A model generated the notes under the pieces. That model had not been told where the DNA came from. It did no database searches and saw only the letters and a list, made by a program, of their open reading frames with translations. This document shows positions 6,565 through 15,832 of a DNA stretch of 46,221 nt, one piece after another. This DNA comes from an uncultured Chlamydiae bacterium. Lineage in GTDB: Bacteria; Chlamydiota; Chlamydiia; Chlamydiales; Rhabdochlamydiaceae. The stretch lies in assembly GCA_945952445.1 (NCBI GenBank), contig CAMFIG010000014.1, positions 1-46,221 on the forward strand, in the 5' to 3' direction. Numbering within the stretch: position 1 is the stretch's first letter; each line of letters begins with the position of its first letter. Position numbers and translations under genes: made by a program.

Positions 6565-9180
6565 ATGAAATATAAACCATGGCCCTTATTTCCCCTTGTT
6601 GCATCAGCCTGCATTGCTGTTAGTGTGCTTTGCGCAGAAGAGATCCGCCCTGTTGCTGAACATTTGCGCCCTCGAGAACCTCATTGGCGCCCCAAGATTA
6701 TCCATTCGCACGCGGAAGGATCGCCAGAAACAGTAGTATTTTACGAGCTAGATGGAAAAGACCAAGAAGTCCCTGTCAAACAGGTGAAATTTTATCCCAA
6801 TGGACAGATTCGCAATGAGATGGATCTGATTCGTGTCGAGGGAGATAGTGCAGCTGCTAAGGAATGGAAAAATGAGGTTGTCCCGCATGGGGTGAGCGCA
6901 TCCTTTTTTGAGGATGGAAGGCCTGAAAAATGGATCTATTACGATCGTGGGCTTTTACACGGCTTGATGAAGATATTTTATCCAAATGGCAACCTCAGAG
7001 CAGAAGCTTCTTTCGATCATGGCGTTCGCCATGGGCAAGCCATTTCCTACTATGAGACAGGAGAAAAAGCAGAAGAAGCTACATATGTGCAAGGGAAGTT
7101 GGAAGGAGATCTTTGTCGCTATTTTGCAAAAGGCGTTCGTTCTGCTTTGATCCCACATGAAAAAGGGGTCCCGCATGGGAACGCTATTGAATGGTATGAA
7201 AATGGCGCGATGAAAGCAAGTTTGCGTTATGCAAGCGGGGTTTTGCATTCTGACGGGAAAAATCCAGCTGTTGTTCTATATAATGAAGATCATGCCATCA
7301 TCGAGGTGCAGGATTTTAAAAATGGAGAACCGATTGGGACCCATATTAAGTATCACCCGAATGGAAAAGAAAGCTATAAGGTCTCTTATAAGAACGGAAA
7401 AAAAGTGGGGAAAGAACTTTTTTTCTCCTCAGAAGGTAAGTTAATCGGAGAAGGAGAATACCAAGAAGGACGTCCTGTAGGTAAGCATTGGAGAAATTAC
7501 GAAGATGGTACTGCCGCATTTCTCGCTATGCATGATGATAAAGGGGTTCTGCTGGAGCCAGTGAAGGAGTTTTATCCAAATGGGCAGAAAAAATCGGAGT
7601 ATCTGCTCCGAGACGGTAAGCGAGAAGGCCTTTTCCAAGAATGGTACGATAATGGCCATTTGAAAATTCATTATTTCTATGAACAAGGACATTTTGCTGG
7701 TGAGCAGGTAGAATATTACCCTTGCGGACAAATGAAAATGCGATCTTTTTATCAAAACCAACTCAAAGAAGGCCCTTATGAAGAGTGGTATGAAAATGGG
7801 CAGATCTCCATCCAGATGCAGCTTTCTAAGGGAGCAAAGCAAGGGACAGTCCATTCTTGGTTTGCAAATGGGCAGAAGAGAACTGAAGAAACCTATGCCA
7901 ATGACGTGATCGATCAGGAGAGAAAAGAGTGGTATGAAAATGGACAACTCCGTTTCTTAGGATCATTTAAAAACAGCAAAAAGCATGGTTTATTCCAGCA
8001 ATGGGATGAAGCAGGTGGTCTGATTATGGAAGTACGTTATGATAATGACCTTCCGGAAGGACCAGTAAAAACCTGGTATGAAAAAGGGAAAATCAAGGAG
8101 TCTTTAGTCTATAAGAACGGAAAGAAAGAGGGAAAAGCGGAAGAGTTTTATTTAAGTGGCCAGAGGAAGGCTTCTGCTAATTATGAGGATGATAAACTCG
8201 AAGGCAAACTTCTTTCTTGGTATGAGGATGGAAGTCTATGGTTTAGCAAAAACTTCCACCAGGGAGTGCCTGTGGGCGAGCAGAAGGAGTTTTTTCCTGC
8301 AGATGTCTCTAAACCTAAAGAAGAATCTAAGGTGGCTAAGTTGTTCTATCATGATGAGCTCGGACGGCTTCATGGAGAGCAAAAGACGTTTTACTTGAGT
8401 GGAGCGCTGCAAACCCAGATCCAATATCATGAAGGAGAAATCCATGGTTTGAAATCGTATTGGGATGAGCAGGGGGTTCTCTTAGAAGAGGCTACCTATG
8501 AGTTTGGAAAGCTCAATGGAAAGAGTTTTCAGCGCCTCGAAGATGGGAAAGAAATTGTCTATTACTATAAAAACAATGTAAAGCATGGGATGCATGAAAT
8601 ATATTATCCGGTTCACCCTGTCTATGGAAAAGTAAAATCTTTTGAACTGATTTTTGAAGAAGGCCTCCCTCATGGAGAGGCGATCGAATATAATCTCATG
8701 GGTGCGAAGATCTCTTCTACTCCGTATGTTCATGGTAAAAAAGAGGGTATTGCAAAAGTTCTTCATCCAAAAGGGATGGAGTTGATGACGATTACCTTTG
8801 CAGAGGATTTAAAACATGGGCCGATGAGACAATATTATCCGGATGGCAAGTTGTTTAAAGAGGCTATGTACAATCGTGATCTCGAGGAAGGCGAAGAGAA
8901 AACCTACTTCGAAGATGGGTCTTTGGCTAGTGTCATTCCTTATAAGACAGGGAAGATGCATGGAACCTATCGGCAGTGGAATCAACAAGGTGTGCTTGTA
9001 TTTGAAGCGGAATACCAAGATGGAAAAAGACATGGTAAAATGCACAAATACTACGATGATGGCAAGCCTCGCCTTTTGCAGTCTTTTTTACAAGATGCCT
9101 TACATGGAGCTAAAGTAGCTTATGATGAGGAAGGTAAAAAGACTGAAAGTCTTTATGATCATGGCAAAAAGGTGCGTTAG
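6565..9180 (+). CDS. secreted MORN/YwqK-type repeat protein
   Basis: The 871 residues begin with a Sec signal peptide (hydrophobic WPLFPLVASACIAVSVLCAEE). The rest is a tandem array of about 26 copies of a roughly 22-24-residue unit built around an E-W/F-Y-x-N-G-Q/K core (examples: EWYENGAMKAS, EFYPNGQKKSE, EWYENGQLRFL, TYFEDGSLASV), each followed by a G-K-x-x-G turn. This is the MORN-variant repeat of the YwqK family. Eukaryotic MORN repeats can bind membranes and phospholipids, but bacterial YwqK-like proteins are poorly understood. No enzymatic domain is visible. It is monocistronic, convergent with coaD, and only 3 bp separate the two stops. A role as a secreted or surface scaffold is inference. 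Confidence 0.8.
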   Translation: MKYKPWPLFPLVASACIAVSVLCAEEIRPVAEHLRPREPHWRPKIIHSHAEGSPETVVFYELDGKDQEVPVKQVKFYPNGQIRNEMDLIRVEGDSAAAKEWKNEVVPHGVSASFFEDGRPEKWIYYDRGLLHGLMKIFYPNGNLRAEASFDHGVRHGQAISYYETGEKAEEATYVQGKLEGDLCRYFAKGVRSALIPHEKGVPHGNAIEWYENGAMKASLRYASGVLHSDGKNPAVVLYNEDHAIIEVQDFKNGEPIGTHIKYHPNGKESYKVSYKNGKKVGKELFFSSEGKLIGEGEYQEGRPVGKHWRNYEDGTAAFLAMHDDKGVLLEPVKEFYPNGQKKSEYLLRDGKREGLFQEWYDNGHLKIHYFYEQGHFAGEQVEYYPCGQMKMRSFYQNQLKEGPYEEWYENGQISIQMQLSKGAKQGTVHSWFANGQKRTEETYANDVIDQERKEWYENGQLRFLGSFKNSKKHGLFQQWDEAGGLIMEVRYDNDLPEGPVKTWYEKGKIKESLVYKNGKKEGKAEEFYLSGQRKASANYEDDKLEGKLLSWYEDGSLWFSKNFHQGVPVGEQKEFFPADVSKPKEESKVAKLFYHDELGRLHGEQKTFYLSGALQTQIQYHEGEIHGLKSYWDEQGVLLEEATYEFGKLNGKSFQRLEDGKEIVYYYKNNVKHGMHEIYYPVHPVYGKVKSFELIFEEGLPHGEAIEYNLMGAKISSTPYVHGKKEGIAKVLHPKGMELMTITFAEDLKHGPMRQYYPDGKLFKEAMYNRDLEEGEEKTYFEDGSLASVIPYKTGKMHGTYRQWNQQGVLVFEAEYQDGKRHGKMHKYYDDGKPRLLQSFLQDALHGAKVAYDEEGKKTESLYDHGKKVR

Positions 9181-9183
9181 AAT

Positions 9184-9660
9184 TTAGGAAAACGTCTTTT
9201 TCACTTTGTCGGCAATGGAGGAGGGGACAAGTTCTTGTACCTCTCCTCCTTGGCTTAGGATCTTGCGGATGTCTTTAGAATGGATCATAGAATACTTTTC
9301 ACCAGCCATCAAAAAAATGGTTTCGATATTGCCTAGCTTGTGGTTTATAAGCGCCAAGTCCCACTCATAATCAAAATCTTCATGGCTTCTGAGTCCTCGT
9401 ACTAAAAAAGAGGCTTTTCTTTGTTTTGCTAGATCGATGGTAAGGCCTGTAAAGGAGATGACTTCGATGGATAAGAGTTCTTGAGTCGCTATCCGTGCCA
9501 TTTCCATCCGTTCTTCCAAAGAAAAGAGAGTTTCTTTTGTAGAGGTTTGAGGGATCGCAACCAGAAGCTTATCGCAAATTCGGAGTGCTCTTTGTATGAG
9601 ATCGAGATGTCCTAACGTGATAGGGTCAAATGTGCCGGGAAATACGCCTAGGGTTTTCAT
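9184..9660 (-). CDS. coaD: pantetheine-phosphate adenylyltransferase (CoaD)
   Basis: CoaD transfers AMP from ATP to 4'-phosphopantetheine, the penultimate step of coenzyme A synthesis, in the cytosol. The 158 residues are full length and carry the nucleotidyltransferase motif GVFPGTFDPITLGHLDLI near the N-terminus, the VRGLRSHEDFDYE substrate-binding segment, and a C-terminal nucleotide loop (SMIHSKDIRKIL) in place of the common ISST-type sequence. The start overlaps the rsmD stop by 4 bp (ATGA). This is the last gene of the TPR-vWA-rsmD-coaD operon. rsmD-coaD adjacency is common in bacteria. Confidence 0.93.
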   Translation of the reverse strand: MKTLGVFPGTFDPITLGHLDLIQRALRICDKLLVAIPQTSTKETLFSLEERMEMARIATQELLSIEVISFTGLTIDLAKQRKASFLVRGLRSHEDFDYEWDLALINHKLGNIETIFLMAGEKYSMIHSKDIRKILSQGGEVQELVPSSIADKVKKTFS

Positions 9661-10238
9661 GGTATGCGAAATTCGTGAAGGCAGGAATTGCCGTATTTTC
9701 TTGTTCCTTTAAGTCGAAGATGGGAGAAAGGAACAGTTTCCACCTGAGAGGAGCTCGGATATGCTTCTTCGAGAAATAGGATAGATCCTGAATGGAGTAG
9801 AGAGCTTTCATCGAAAAAAGACAAGATGGTTTGCAAAGGTTTTTGAGGACTCTTTGCAAGAGCATAGGGAGGGTCGATGTATACAATATCGAATTGTCGT
9901 GGCTGGAGCGCGAGTTTTTTTAGTTGTATAGTTACATCGCCGGATAAGATCGTAGCTTGCGATTCGATCTGTAAGGAGCGGAGATTTTCTATCAAACAAG
10001 CAATGGCTTTAGAGTCTTTTTCTACAAAGGTAGCAGTGGCTGCGCCCCGGCTTAGAGCCTCGATCCCCATAGCTCCGCTGCAAGCGAATAGATCTAAAAA
10101 ATGGGCTTCTAGGACAGCTTCTTGGCAAATGTCAAATACAGCCTTTCGCATGAGAGCTGTGGTAGGTCTTGCAAACTCTCCTTTGGGGGATTTTAAGGCC
10201 CTATTTTTAAATGCTCCTCCAATAACTCGTAGACTCAT
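9657..10238 (-). CDS. rsmD: 16S rRNA (guanine966-N2)-methyltransferase RsmD
   Basis: RsmD methylates G966 of 16S rRNA using S-adenosylmethionine. The 193 residues show the family start (MSLRVIGGAFKNRALKSPKG), a conserved RPTTALMRKAVFDI segment, the SAM-binding loop (FLDLFACSGAMGIEALSRGA), the acidic ligand (FVEKDSKA) and the catalytic DPPYA motif near residue 125. Both ends overlap their neighbours by 4 bp, so it is translated as part of the operon with the vWA protein upstream and coaD downstream. Confidence 0.93.
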   Translation of the reverse strand: MSLRVIGGAFKNRALKSPKGEFARPTTALMRKAVFDICQEAVLEAHFLDLFACSGAMGIEALSRGAATATFVEKDSKAIACLIENLRSLQIESQATILSGDVTIQLKKLALQPRQFDIVYIDPPYALAKSPQKPLQTILSFFDESSLLHSGSILFLEEAYPSSSQVETVPFSHLRLKGTRKYGNSCLHEFRIP

Positions 10239-12064
10239 TGTTCTGCAAAAGCCTTTCCGTAAGCTGTTTTGAGAAGTTCTTTTGCTTCTTTGAGGTGTTT
10301 GCCTTTAGGTTCTTGTAAAAATCGCTGATATTGCTCTACTGCTTGTCGGATTTTCCATTCTTTTTTTAGAGTAATGTCGGCATTTTCGGCAGATCCAAAG
10401 TGGACTTTCTTTTGGATGTAGACCCAATCCTCTTCATGTTTTCCTTGGATGACGAACGAAAGGTCGCAGAGACGATCGATTTTTCCCATGATTAAAAAAG
10501 GCTCGTGGTTATATAGAGCCGGAAGAGGAACAGAGGTAGGGAGAAGAGAGATGTTAGCTTTTGGATCTGTGGCTCTAATCGATACCATGAGGTCTTTAGC
10601 AATGGGAGCGCGAAGTGCTTTGATCAAAGTCATCAGCTTTCGAGGAAAAGAGGCATTGGTATCGGAATATAAAAGCTTGCCGCCGCTCAAGGAGCTGATC
10701 ATATCGAGATAGAGAATGTTGTTATTTTGCCCGACAGCTGCGACATACACTTGGACTTTACCATTATTCTTGTCTAAATATTTCCGGATCTGTTTTTGCT
10801 GCTTTTCAAAATTAGCACTCGATTCCCCGTTAGTAAAGAGGATGGCTGTGTGCATTTCTTCATTCGGTTCGATCTCTTCTACTGCTTCTGTAAGCATGGG
10901 GAAAAGGTCTAAAGAAGAAAAGCGGCGTTGGGTCGCTGTTGACTCTAGGAAGTCTTCTGCTGCATGGACTGCTGTTAAAGAATAAGGCAGGCTGTGAGGG
11001 CTGAGCTTCGTAATGGTTTTATCGAGAAGAAAGATATTAAACGTATCCCCTGTTTGCAAACAACTTAAAGCCCGAAGCAGGGATCTTTTGAATACTTCCA
11101 GTTTGTGTTTTTCCAGCTGTGAAGAGGTGTCTAGTAAAAAGTAGAAGTTTTGAGAGAGCCTTTCTGTGGGTAAGTCTTGTTTAGGAATCAGTCCCAAAGA
11201 AAATACATAACCTTGGTCTTCAGGGAAAAGATCGACCTGAAGATGAAAAGCATCATTCCAATGGATAGCCGCAATCTTATCTTCTGGCAAGAACTCTTCG
11301 ATAGAGGCAAAATGAAGAGGAGGAATGAGCGGCTTTTCTAAGGGATAAGGAGCTTCTATGGGAGAGGTGAGCTCAAATGAGTGATGCGTGTGGGTCTTAT
11401 CGAAAAATGCAGAAGAATCAAGAGAGGAGCTGAATTCTTTTCTTGTAGGCAGGAGGCTGGCAGAAGAGCTTTCTAAAAAAGGCTGGGAAAAATCTTTGGT
11501 ATATTCCTGTATAGGAAGAACAGAAGAGCTTTTTAGAACGTGATCTTCTACAAGCAATGGTGGAGATGATTCTAGTTGAAGAAGAGAGCTATCGGGAAAT
11601 TTTGCTTCATAGGATAGAGAAATCTGTTCGGAAGGCAGCTCTATTTCTGTGCTAGCAGAGATCAAAGACTGTTCATCTTGAACTAGGTCTATAAAAGAAG
11701 ATTCTAAGAAAGGCATGTCCGGAGCTTCGACAGCAAGAGTCTGGGGCTTAAGCCCTGCCAAGGGAAGAGAAAGTGTTTCGGAAGAAGGAGATGGAAAAGA
11801 GGTGTCTAATGGCAAATCTGAGGAGGGAGCTACAATTAACTCTTCGAAAGCTTCTTCTAGCCATTGTTCTTTTTCTGAGGGCTCATTTTCAGAGAAGATT
11901 TCTTGAAGGAGTGGCTTTGCGGAAGAGAACAGGGTTTGTGTTGGATACTGCCATGACCAACTATGTTGAAAGAGGGTGTAAAATGCAATTCCATGGACGA
12001 ACAAAGACACGGAAAGGCTTTTAACCCAGAATGACTTTTGGCAGGAATTTGTAGTGTCTGTCAT
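10235..12064 (-). CDS. membrane-anchored von Willebrand factor A domain protein
   Basis: The protein has 609 residues. One N-terminal transmembrane helix (about 12-32: FWVKSLSVSLFVHGIAFYTL) is followed by roughly 220 residues of low-complexity serine/proline/leucine-rich linker and a vWA domain (about 285-450). The metal site reads FLLDTSSQ where DxSxS is expected, so the last MIDAS serine is replaced. Later strands include TAILFTNGESSANF and VQVYVAAVGQ. The C-terminus (WKIRQAVEQYQRFLQEPKGK) is helical. It is coupled by an ATGA overlap to the TPR gene upstream, and the pair resembles vWA/TPR partners of BatA/BatB-BatE-type envelope systems, though that is inference. Only the fold, not the ligand, can be stated. 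Confidence 0.75.
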   Translation of the reverse strand: MTDTTNSCQKSFWVKSLSVSLFVHGIAFYTLFQHSWSWQYPTQTLFSSAKPLLQEIFSENEPSEKEQWLEEAFEELIVAPSSDLPLDTSFPSPSSETLSLPLAGLKPQTLAVEAPDMPFLESSFIDLVQDEQSLISASTEIELPSEQISLSYEAKFPDSSLLQLESSPPLLVEDHVLKSSSVLPIQEYTKDFSQPFLESSSASLLPTRKEFSSSLDSSAFFDKTHTHHSFELTSPIEAPYPLEKPLIPPLHFASIEEFLPEDKIAAIHWNDAFHLQVDLFPEDQGYVFSLGLIPKQDLPTERLSQNFYFLLDTSSQLEKHKLEVFKRSLLRALSCLQTGDTFNIFLLDKTITKLSPHSLPYSLTAVHAAEDFLESTATQRRFSSLDLFPMLTEAVEEIEPNEEMHTAILFTNGESSANFEKQQKQIRKYLDKNNGKVQVYVAAVGQNNNILYLDMISSLSGGKLLYSDTNASFPRKLMTLIKALRAPIAKDLMVSIRATDPKANISLLPTSVPLPALYNHEPFLIMGKIDRLCDLSFVIQGKHEEDWVYIQKKVHFGSAENADITLKKEWKIRQAVEQYQRFLQEPKGKHLKEAKELLKTAYGKAFAEQ

Positions 12065-14694
12065 AGAGTTCCTTGCATTTCCTGGCAGCTACGTTCAATA
12101 CGAAGTTTAAGTTCTGTTGGTATAGAGGGATGCTGTAAAAGCTCTGCAAAACGATCTGCTGCAGAAGAGTGCGCTGTCTCATCTCCTTGAATTCGCAGAA
12201 TTTCTGCATCGATAAAGGACATATAGAGCTGATGGACTTCGGCCTTTTTTTGCAAATGAAGAGAGTCTTTTTCCGTAAGAGCTTCATCTAACTCCTCTGC
12301 AAAATTCTCTTTTACCAGTTGTAATAAATGCACCATTTTCTCTTGCCTTTCTTTTTGGTTTTTACATAGATCTGACTTATAATGGACATATTCTAAAGCA
12401 GCTTCAAGGTGAAGCGGTTCTGAAGATAAGTGCTTTCGAATTTCCACGTCTTTCAGTTCATTGGCAATTTCTGCCCACATCGGATTATTCTCTTCTTTTT
12501 CTTCATCTGAGAGAAGTTTGTATTGGAGTTTTGCTTTTTCAAAAAGAGCGAGTGCATGGATAGAAGACATGTCGCCTTCGGCTTTAATCAATAGATCATA
12601 TAGTTCAAGCGCTTTTATTTCCATGCCGGTTGATTGATAGGCAAGCGCTAGTTGCAGGAGCAGCATTTTATGGGTTCCGGCTTCTTTTTCAGAGAGCTCG
12701 AAAGATTGAGAGATCCATTCTTCCAGGACGGATACAACCCTGTGCCATTGTTTTGCATTTCCCAAAAGAAGCGAGTATTGATACATGGCTGCAATTTCTG
12801 AAGGCTTTGAAAGGTTATGAGACCCATTCAGAAGAAGTTCATATACAACAAGCGCTTTTTGAGAGTTGGATGTAAAGTAATAGTTAGCAAGCCATTCGAG
12901 ATTGGCTGTCTTGACAGCGTGTGTTTTAAGAACACAGAATAAATGGTCGGCTGCTAGCTCTACTTTTTCCGGATTCTGTAAGTAGTGGTTATACAGATGT
13001 AGGTGGAGAAAAGCAAATTCGGAGAGGTTGGGGGTTTGATCTAAACAGAGTTCCGCATGTTCAATGAATGCTGGGATGTCGTTGGATTGGAGATAGGATA
13101 GCGTTTTTAACAAAAGTACATTTGTGCAGTGAGGCGATTGAGGAAGATCCTTCAAGTATTTGCTTGCCATTTCAATCGCTTCTAGGTATTGCCCATCTTG
13201 GAATAGATATTGGATAAGAGCGTGGCTAAAATCTTCTTTTTCTTGAGAACTCAGTATATGTGGGGTTTCTACAGCATGTTTTAACACCGAAATTACTTGC
13301 TGTCGATGCACAGCCTTTAATTCTCCAGATCCCTTTTGCAGTCTTTGGATAGCACAGTTTATTTGCAGTCTCTCTGCTTGGGGCTGCAATTTGCTTTTGG
13401 GAAAAGAATTAGATAGGGTAGCCAGATGTTTTTCCGCCGAACACCAAGATCCTGCTTCATAGTTAGCAAGAGCTAGATCAAATAAGACTTTTTCTGCAGT
13501 CGAATGTGAGGGATAGCGGTATATGAATGTTTCTAGAACTTCTTGTTGCTCTTCGACAAGACCTTTCTTTTTTAGTAAGTCAGCATAGGCAAGATGTGCA
13601 TTGGCTACACGGGAGTCATCGGGCGAGGAGTTTTGGATTGTTGTGAAAATTTCTTGAAACCTATCTAGATCCTGGGTTTTATAGGCGCATTCTAGAATGA
13701 GAAAAAGACCTTCTTGAGAAATCTCTTTCGGTAAAGAGGCTGCTTCTAGGCTATCTGTAAGATATCTAGCTGATAAAGAGTAGTCTCCTAGCATGTAGAG
13801 GCTTTTGCCTACGGCATACTCGATCTTGGGAATGAGCTGGGGAGGAATAAACAGCTTGACTTCTTCATAATGGAGAACGACTTCTTTATATCTCTTGTCT
13901 TGAAAAAGGAGCATCAAATAATTATAGGCAGCTTCTGCTGTATGATTTTTTTTCAGGCGGATGATTTGTTGGAAGGTGTCAATTGCTGCATCATGGGAAA
14001 ACTTCGATTGTAAAAGGGCGGCTTCAAAAAGAAAGTCTTCTTTTCTTTCTCCATTTATTTGTGCAACTCTAAGAAAACAAGAACTTGCCATATGCTCATT
14101 GCCAAGCATTTTGTATGTATATGCTAACGGTAAAAGGGAATGTGTTTCATATGGAGTTCCCATGCAGAGAGAGAATTCGCGAAGCGCTAGCTGAAGAAGC
14201 TTCTGTTTCTTCTCTATAGAAGACTCCTGTTTTGCTAGCTGGAAATTTGCATTGGCTTGTAGATAATGGAGCGATTGCTGTTCTTCTTTTGAAAAAATCG
14301 ATAGGTTCTTTTCTTTTTCTACGGCAGAAAGAAGCTCCGTATGCTCTCTTAGTTCATGCAAACATAGGATTTTATGGTATGCAATTTGGTTGTGAAGAGA
14401 GCTTTTTTCTATTTGCTGATAGTGCTCGAGGGCTTCTGCATAGTTTTGTTCTTGCAAGCAGACATCGCCGAGAAAGAGATGGAGTTCTTCGCGGACATCA
14501 CTATTGGGAAACCGTTCGAGATAGGCTAGAGTTTGTTTTCTTGCTGCGAGCGTATCGCCTTCTTTCCAATACTCCCGGATTCTTTTTAAGCAAAAAGCTT
14601 CTTGCGTATGCGAGGAATCTACAGCTTCTAGCGGCACCAAGAGGCAGGTTATTGCAGCATAGGAAAGAAGAAGATGCGATCTAAAAACAGACAT
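12061..14694 (-). CDS. secreted TPR-repeat protein
   Basis: This protein of about 877 residues has a signal peptide (VFRSHLLLSYAAITCLLVPLEAV). ATG 14694 is chosen because AGGTGG lies five bases upstream, whereas the longer frame would need a TTG inside that Shine-Dalgarno. The rest is an array of TPR/Sel1-like helical pairs from about 40 to 880, with units such as LHLFLGDVCLQEQNYAEALEHY and LALAYQSTGMEIKALELYDLL. No catalytic domain is seen. TPR arrays serve as protein-binding scaffolds. It is the first gene of the four-gene operon and ends in an ATGA overlap with the vWA gene, which suggests the two products act together at the envelope. Confidence 0.8.
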   Translation of the reverse strand: MSVFRSHLLLSYAAITCLLVPLEAVDSSHTQEAFCLKRIREYWKEGDTLAARKQTLAYLERFPNSDVREELHLFLGDVCLQEQNYAEALEHYQQIEKSSLHNQIAYHKILCLHELREHTELLSAVEKEKNLSIFSKEEQQSLHYLQANANFQLAKQESSIEKKQKLLQLALREFSLCMGTPYETHSLLPLAYTYKMLGNEHMASSCFLRVAQINGERKEDFLFEAALLQSKFSHDAAIDTFQQIIRLKKNHTAEAAYNYLMLLFQDKRYKEVVLHYEEVKLFIPPQLIPKIEYAVGKSLYMLGDYSLSARYLTDSLEAASLPKEISQEGLFLILECAYKTQDLDRFQEIFTTIQNSSPDDSRVANAHLAYADLLKKKGLVEEQQEVLETFIYRYPSHSTAEKVLFDLALANYEAGSWCSAEKHLATLSNSFPKSKLQPQAERLQINCAIQRLQKGSGELKAVHRQQVISVLKHAVETPHILSSQEKEDFSHALIQYLFQDGQYLEAIEMASKYLKDLPQSPHCTNVLLLKTLSYLQSNDIPAFIEHAELCLDQTPNLSEFAFLHLHLYNHYLQNPEKVELAADHLFCVLKTHAVKTANLEWLANYYFTSNSQKALVVYELLLNGSHNLSKPSEIAAMYQYSLLLGNAKQWHRVVSVLEEWISQSFELSEKEAGTHKMLLLQLALAYQSTGMEIKALELYDLLIKAEGDMSSIHALALFEKAKLQYKLLSDEEKEENNPMWAEIANELKDVEIRKHLSSEPLHLEAALEYVHYKSDLCKNQKERQEKMVHLLQLVKENFAEELDEALTEKDSLHLQKKAEVHQLYMSFIDAEILRIQGDETAHSSAADRFAELLQHPSIPTELKLRIERSCQEMQGTL

Positions 14695-14879
14695 GGACCA
14701 CCTCAATAGAAATCGGAGTCTTTTGGAATAAATTTTTCTTGATTATACAGCTCTCTTATTATTTTACAAAATATTCGCGGTTTTCTTAAAGAAGCTCACT
14801 TCAGGAGCCCAGCAGAAAGTTTTCGTGGAAAACAGACTTTTTGAGTATAAATTCAGAAAAAACCATCAGGGAGGGACAT

Positions 14880-15794
14880 ATGGGAGTACAATGGATGTTG
14901 CTGGCTGGAGTCTTTGTTGCAGCTTCCAATTTTTTTATGAGAAAAAGCATCGATGCTGGAGGGTCGAGCCGTGCTTTTTTGATGATTCAAATGAGTATTG
15001 TTTGCCTTGTTGCTATTTTGCTGAATCCTGTACGCACCGGGGATTTTACATGGAGCTATTCAATGGGCGTATTTGGATTTACTAGTGGCCTTGTTTTAGC
15101 TGCCATGATGATTTGTTTGGGCAAGGCGCTAGAGTCTGGTCCTTCCGCTCTTACCTTTGCAATGCTAAACTGTTCTACAGTCATGCCGATTTTATGTATG
15201 GTGGCGCTGTTTGGAGCTGGGTTTGGTTTTATGTACAATGTTTTTAATGCTGTTGGCTCCCTGCTTGTTGTTTTTGGCCTTTTGTGGGCAGGATGGGAAG
15301 TGCTTAAAGTAGGCGCTCTTTACCGATGGCTTGCCTTTGCTTTGGGCGCCTTTGCCTTGCATGTTGTTTTTTTAGTGGTCATGCAGTGGAGAGCTCTGTT
15401 TCTTCATTTTCCGTCCAATCACAAGCTTTGGCTTTCTTTAGATCTTGAGGCAGCAAGCAGTCAGTGGTTTATGCCGATGGTGTTTTTAGCAGCATCGCTA
15501 GTTCAATGTGTGATCTATGGGGTTTATGAAAGGAGAAAGCCTCTTGCTGCTGAGGTGAAATATGGAGTTTTGGGTGGAATGGCCAATGGGCTTGGGACTT
15601 TTTTTATGATCAGAGCCACAGAGCTTGCCTCTTCTTGGGAGCAGGCGATGATTTTTCCTCTATTTTCTGTAAGCACAATTTTGTTTTGCAATTTATGGAG
15701 CCAGTGGATTTACAAAGAGCGCGTGAATTGGAAGGCGAATGTTTTTTGTATTCTGGGAGTATTTGTAGGAACGGTAAATTGGGCGGGATTATAG
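14880..15794 (+). CDS. DMT-superfamily (EamA-like) membrane transporter
   Basis: This 304-residue integral membrane protein has about nine to ten hydrophobic helices (for example MLLAGVFVAASNFFMRKSID, SLLVVFGLLWAGW). It has the two-half architecture of drug/metabolite transporters, including a closing EAMIFPLFSVSTILFCNLWS-like pair and a YKERVNWKANVFCILGVF end that resembles the EamA C-terminal E-x(n)-G signature. ATG 14880 is preferred over an upstream TTG at 14841 because GGGAGGG lies five bases before it. The substrate cannot be told from sequence. It ends at a strong bidirectional terminator. Confidence 0.75.
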   Translation: MGVQWMLLAGVFVAASNFFMRKSIDAGGSSRAFLMIQMSIVCLVAILLNPVRTGDFTWSYSMGVFGFTSGLVLAAMMICLGKALESGPSALTFAMLNCSTVMPILCMVALFGAGFGFMYNVFNAVGSLLVVFGLLWAGWEVLKVGALYRWLAFALGAFALHVVFLVVMQWRALFLHFPSNHKLWLSLDLEAASSQWFMPMVFLAASLVQCVIYGVYERRKPLAAEVKYGVLGGMANGLGTFFMIRATELASSWEQAMIFPLFSVSTILFCNLWSQWIYKERVNWKANVFCILGVFVGTVNWAGL

Positions 15795-15826
15795 AGAGAA
15801 GCCTCTTTTTACAAAGAGGCTTCTCT
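15795..15826. terminator. strong bidirectional intrinsic terminator
   Basis: A perfect 14-bp stem (15795-15808 with 15813-15826, AGAGAAGCCTCTTT and its complement) closes a 4-base loop. T-rich sequence follows on the + strand and A-rich sequence on the other side. It lies between two convergent genes ending at 15794 and 15833 and should serve both. Confidence 0.8.
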
Positions 15827-15832
15827 TTTGCT

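Noticed and set aside
6565-9180. The MORN-like gene as a YwqK-type antitoxin
   Set aside because: That name is attached to some short YwqK homologues. This protein is far longer, carries a signal peptide and has no toxin partner next to it.
10449-10985. Open frames on the + strand opposite the vWA gene
   Set aside because: They are antisense shadows of a clearly coding minus-strand gene, with no ribosome-binding sites or recognisable domains.
14232-14684. 150-residue + strand frame opposite the TPR gene
   Set aside because: It shadows the N-terminal half of the TPR protein, with no independent start signal or domain.
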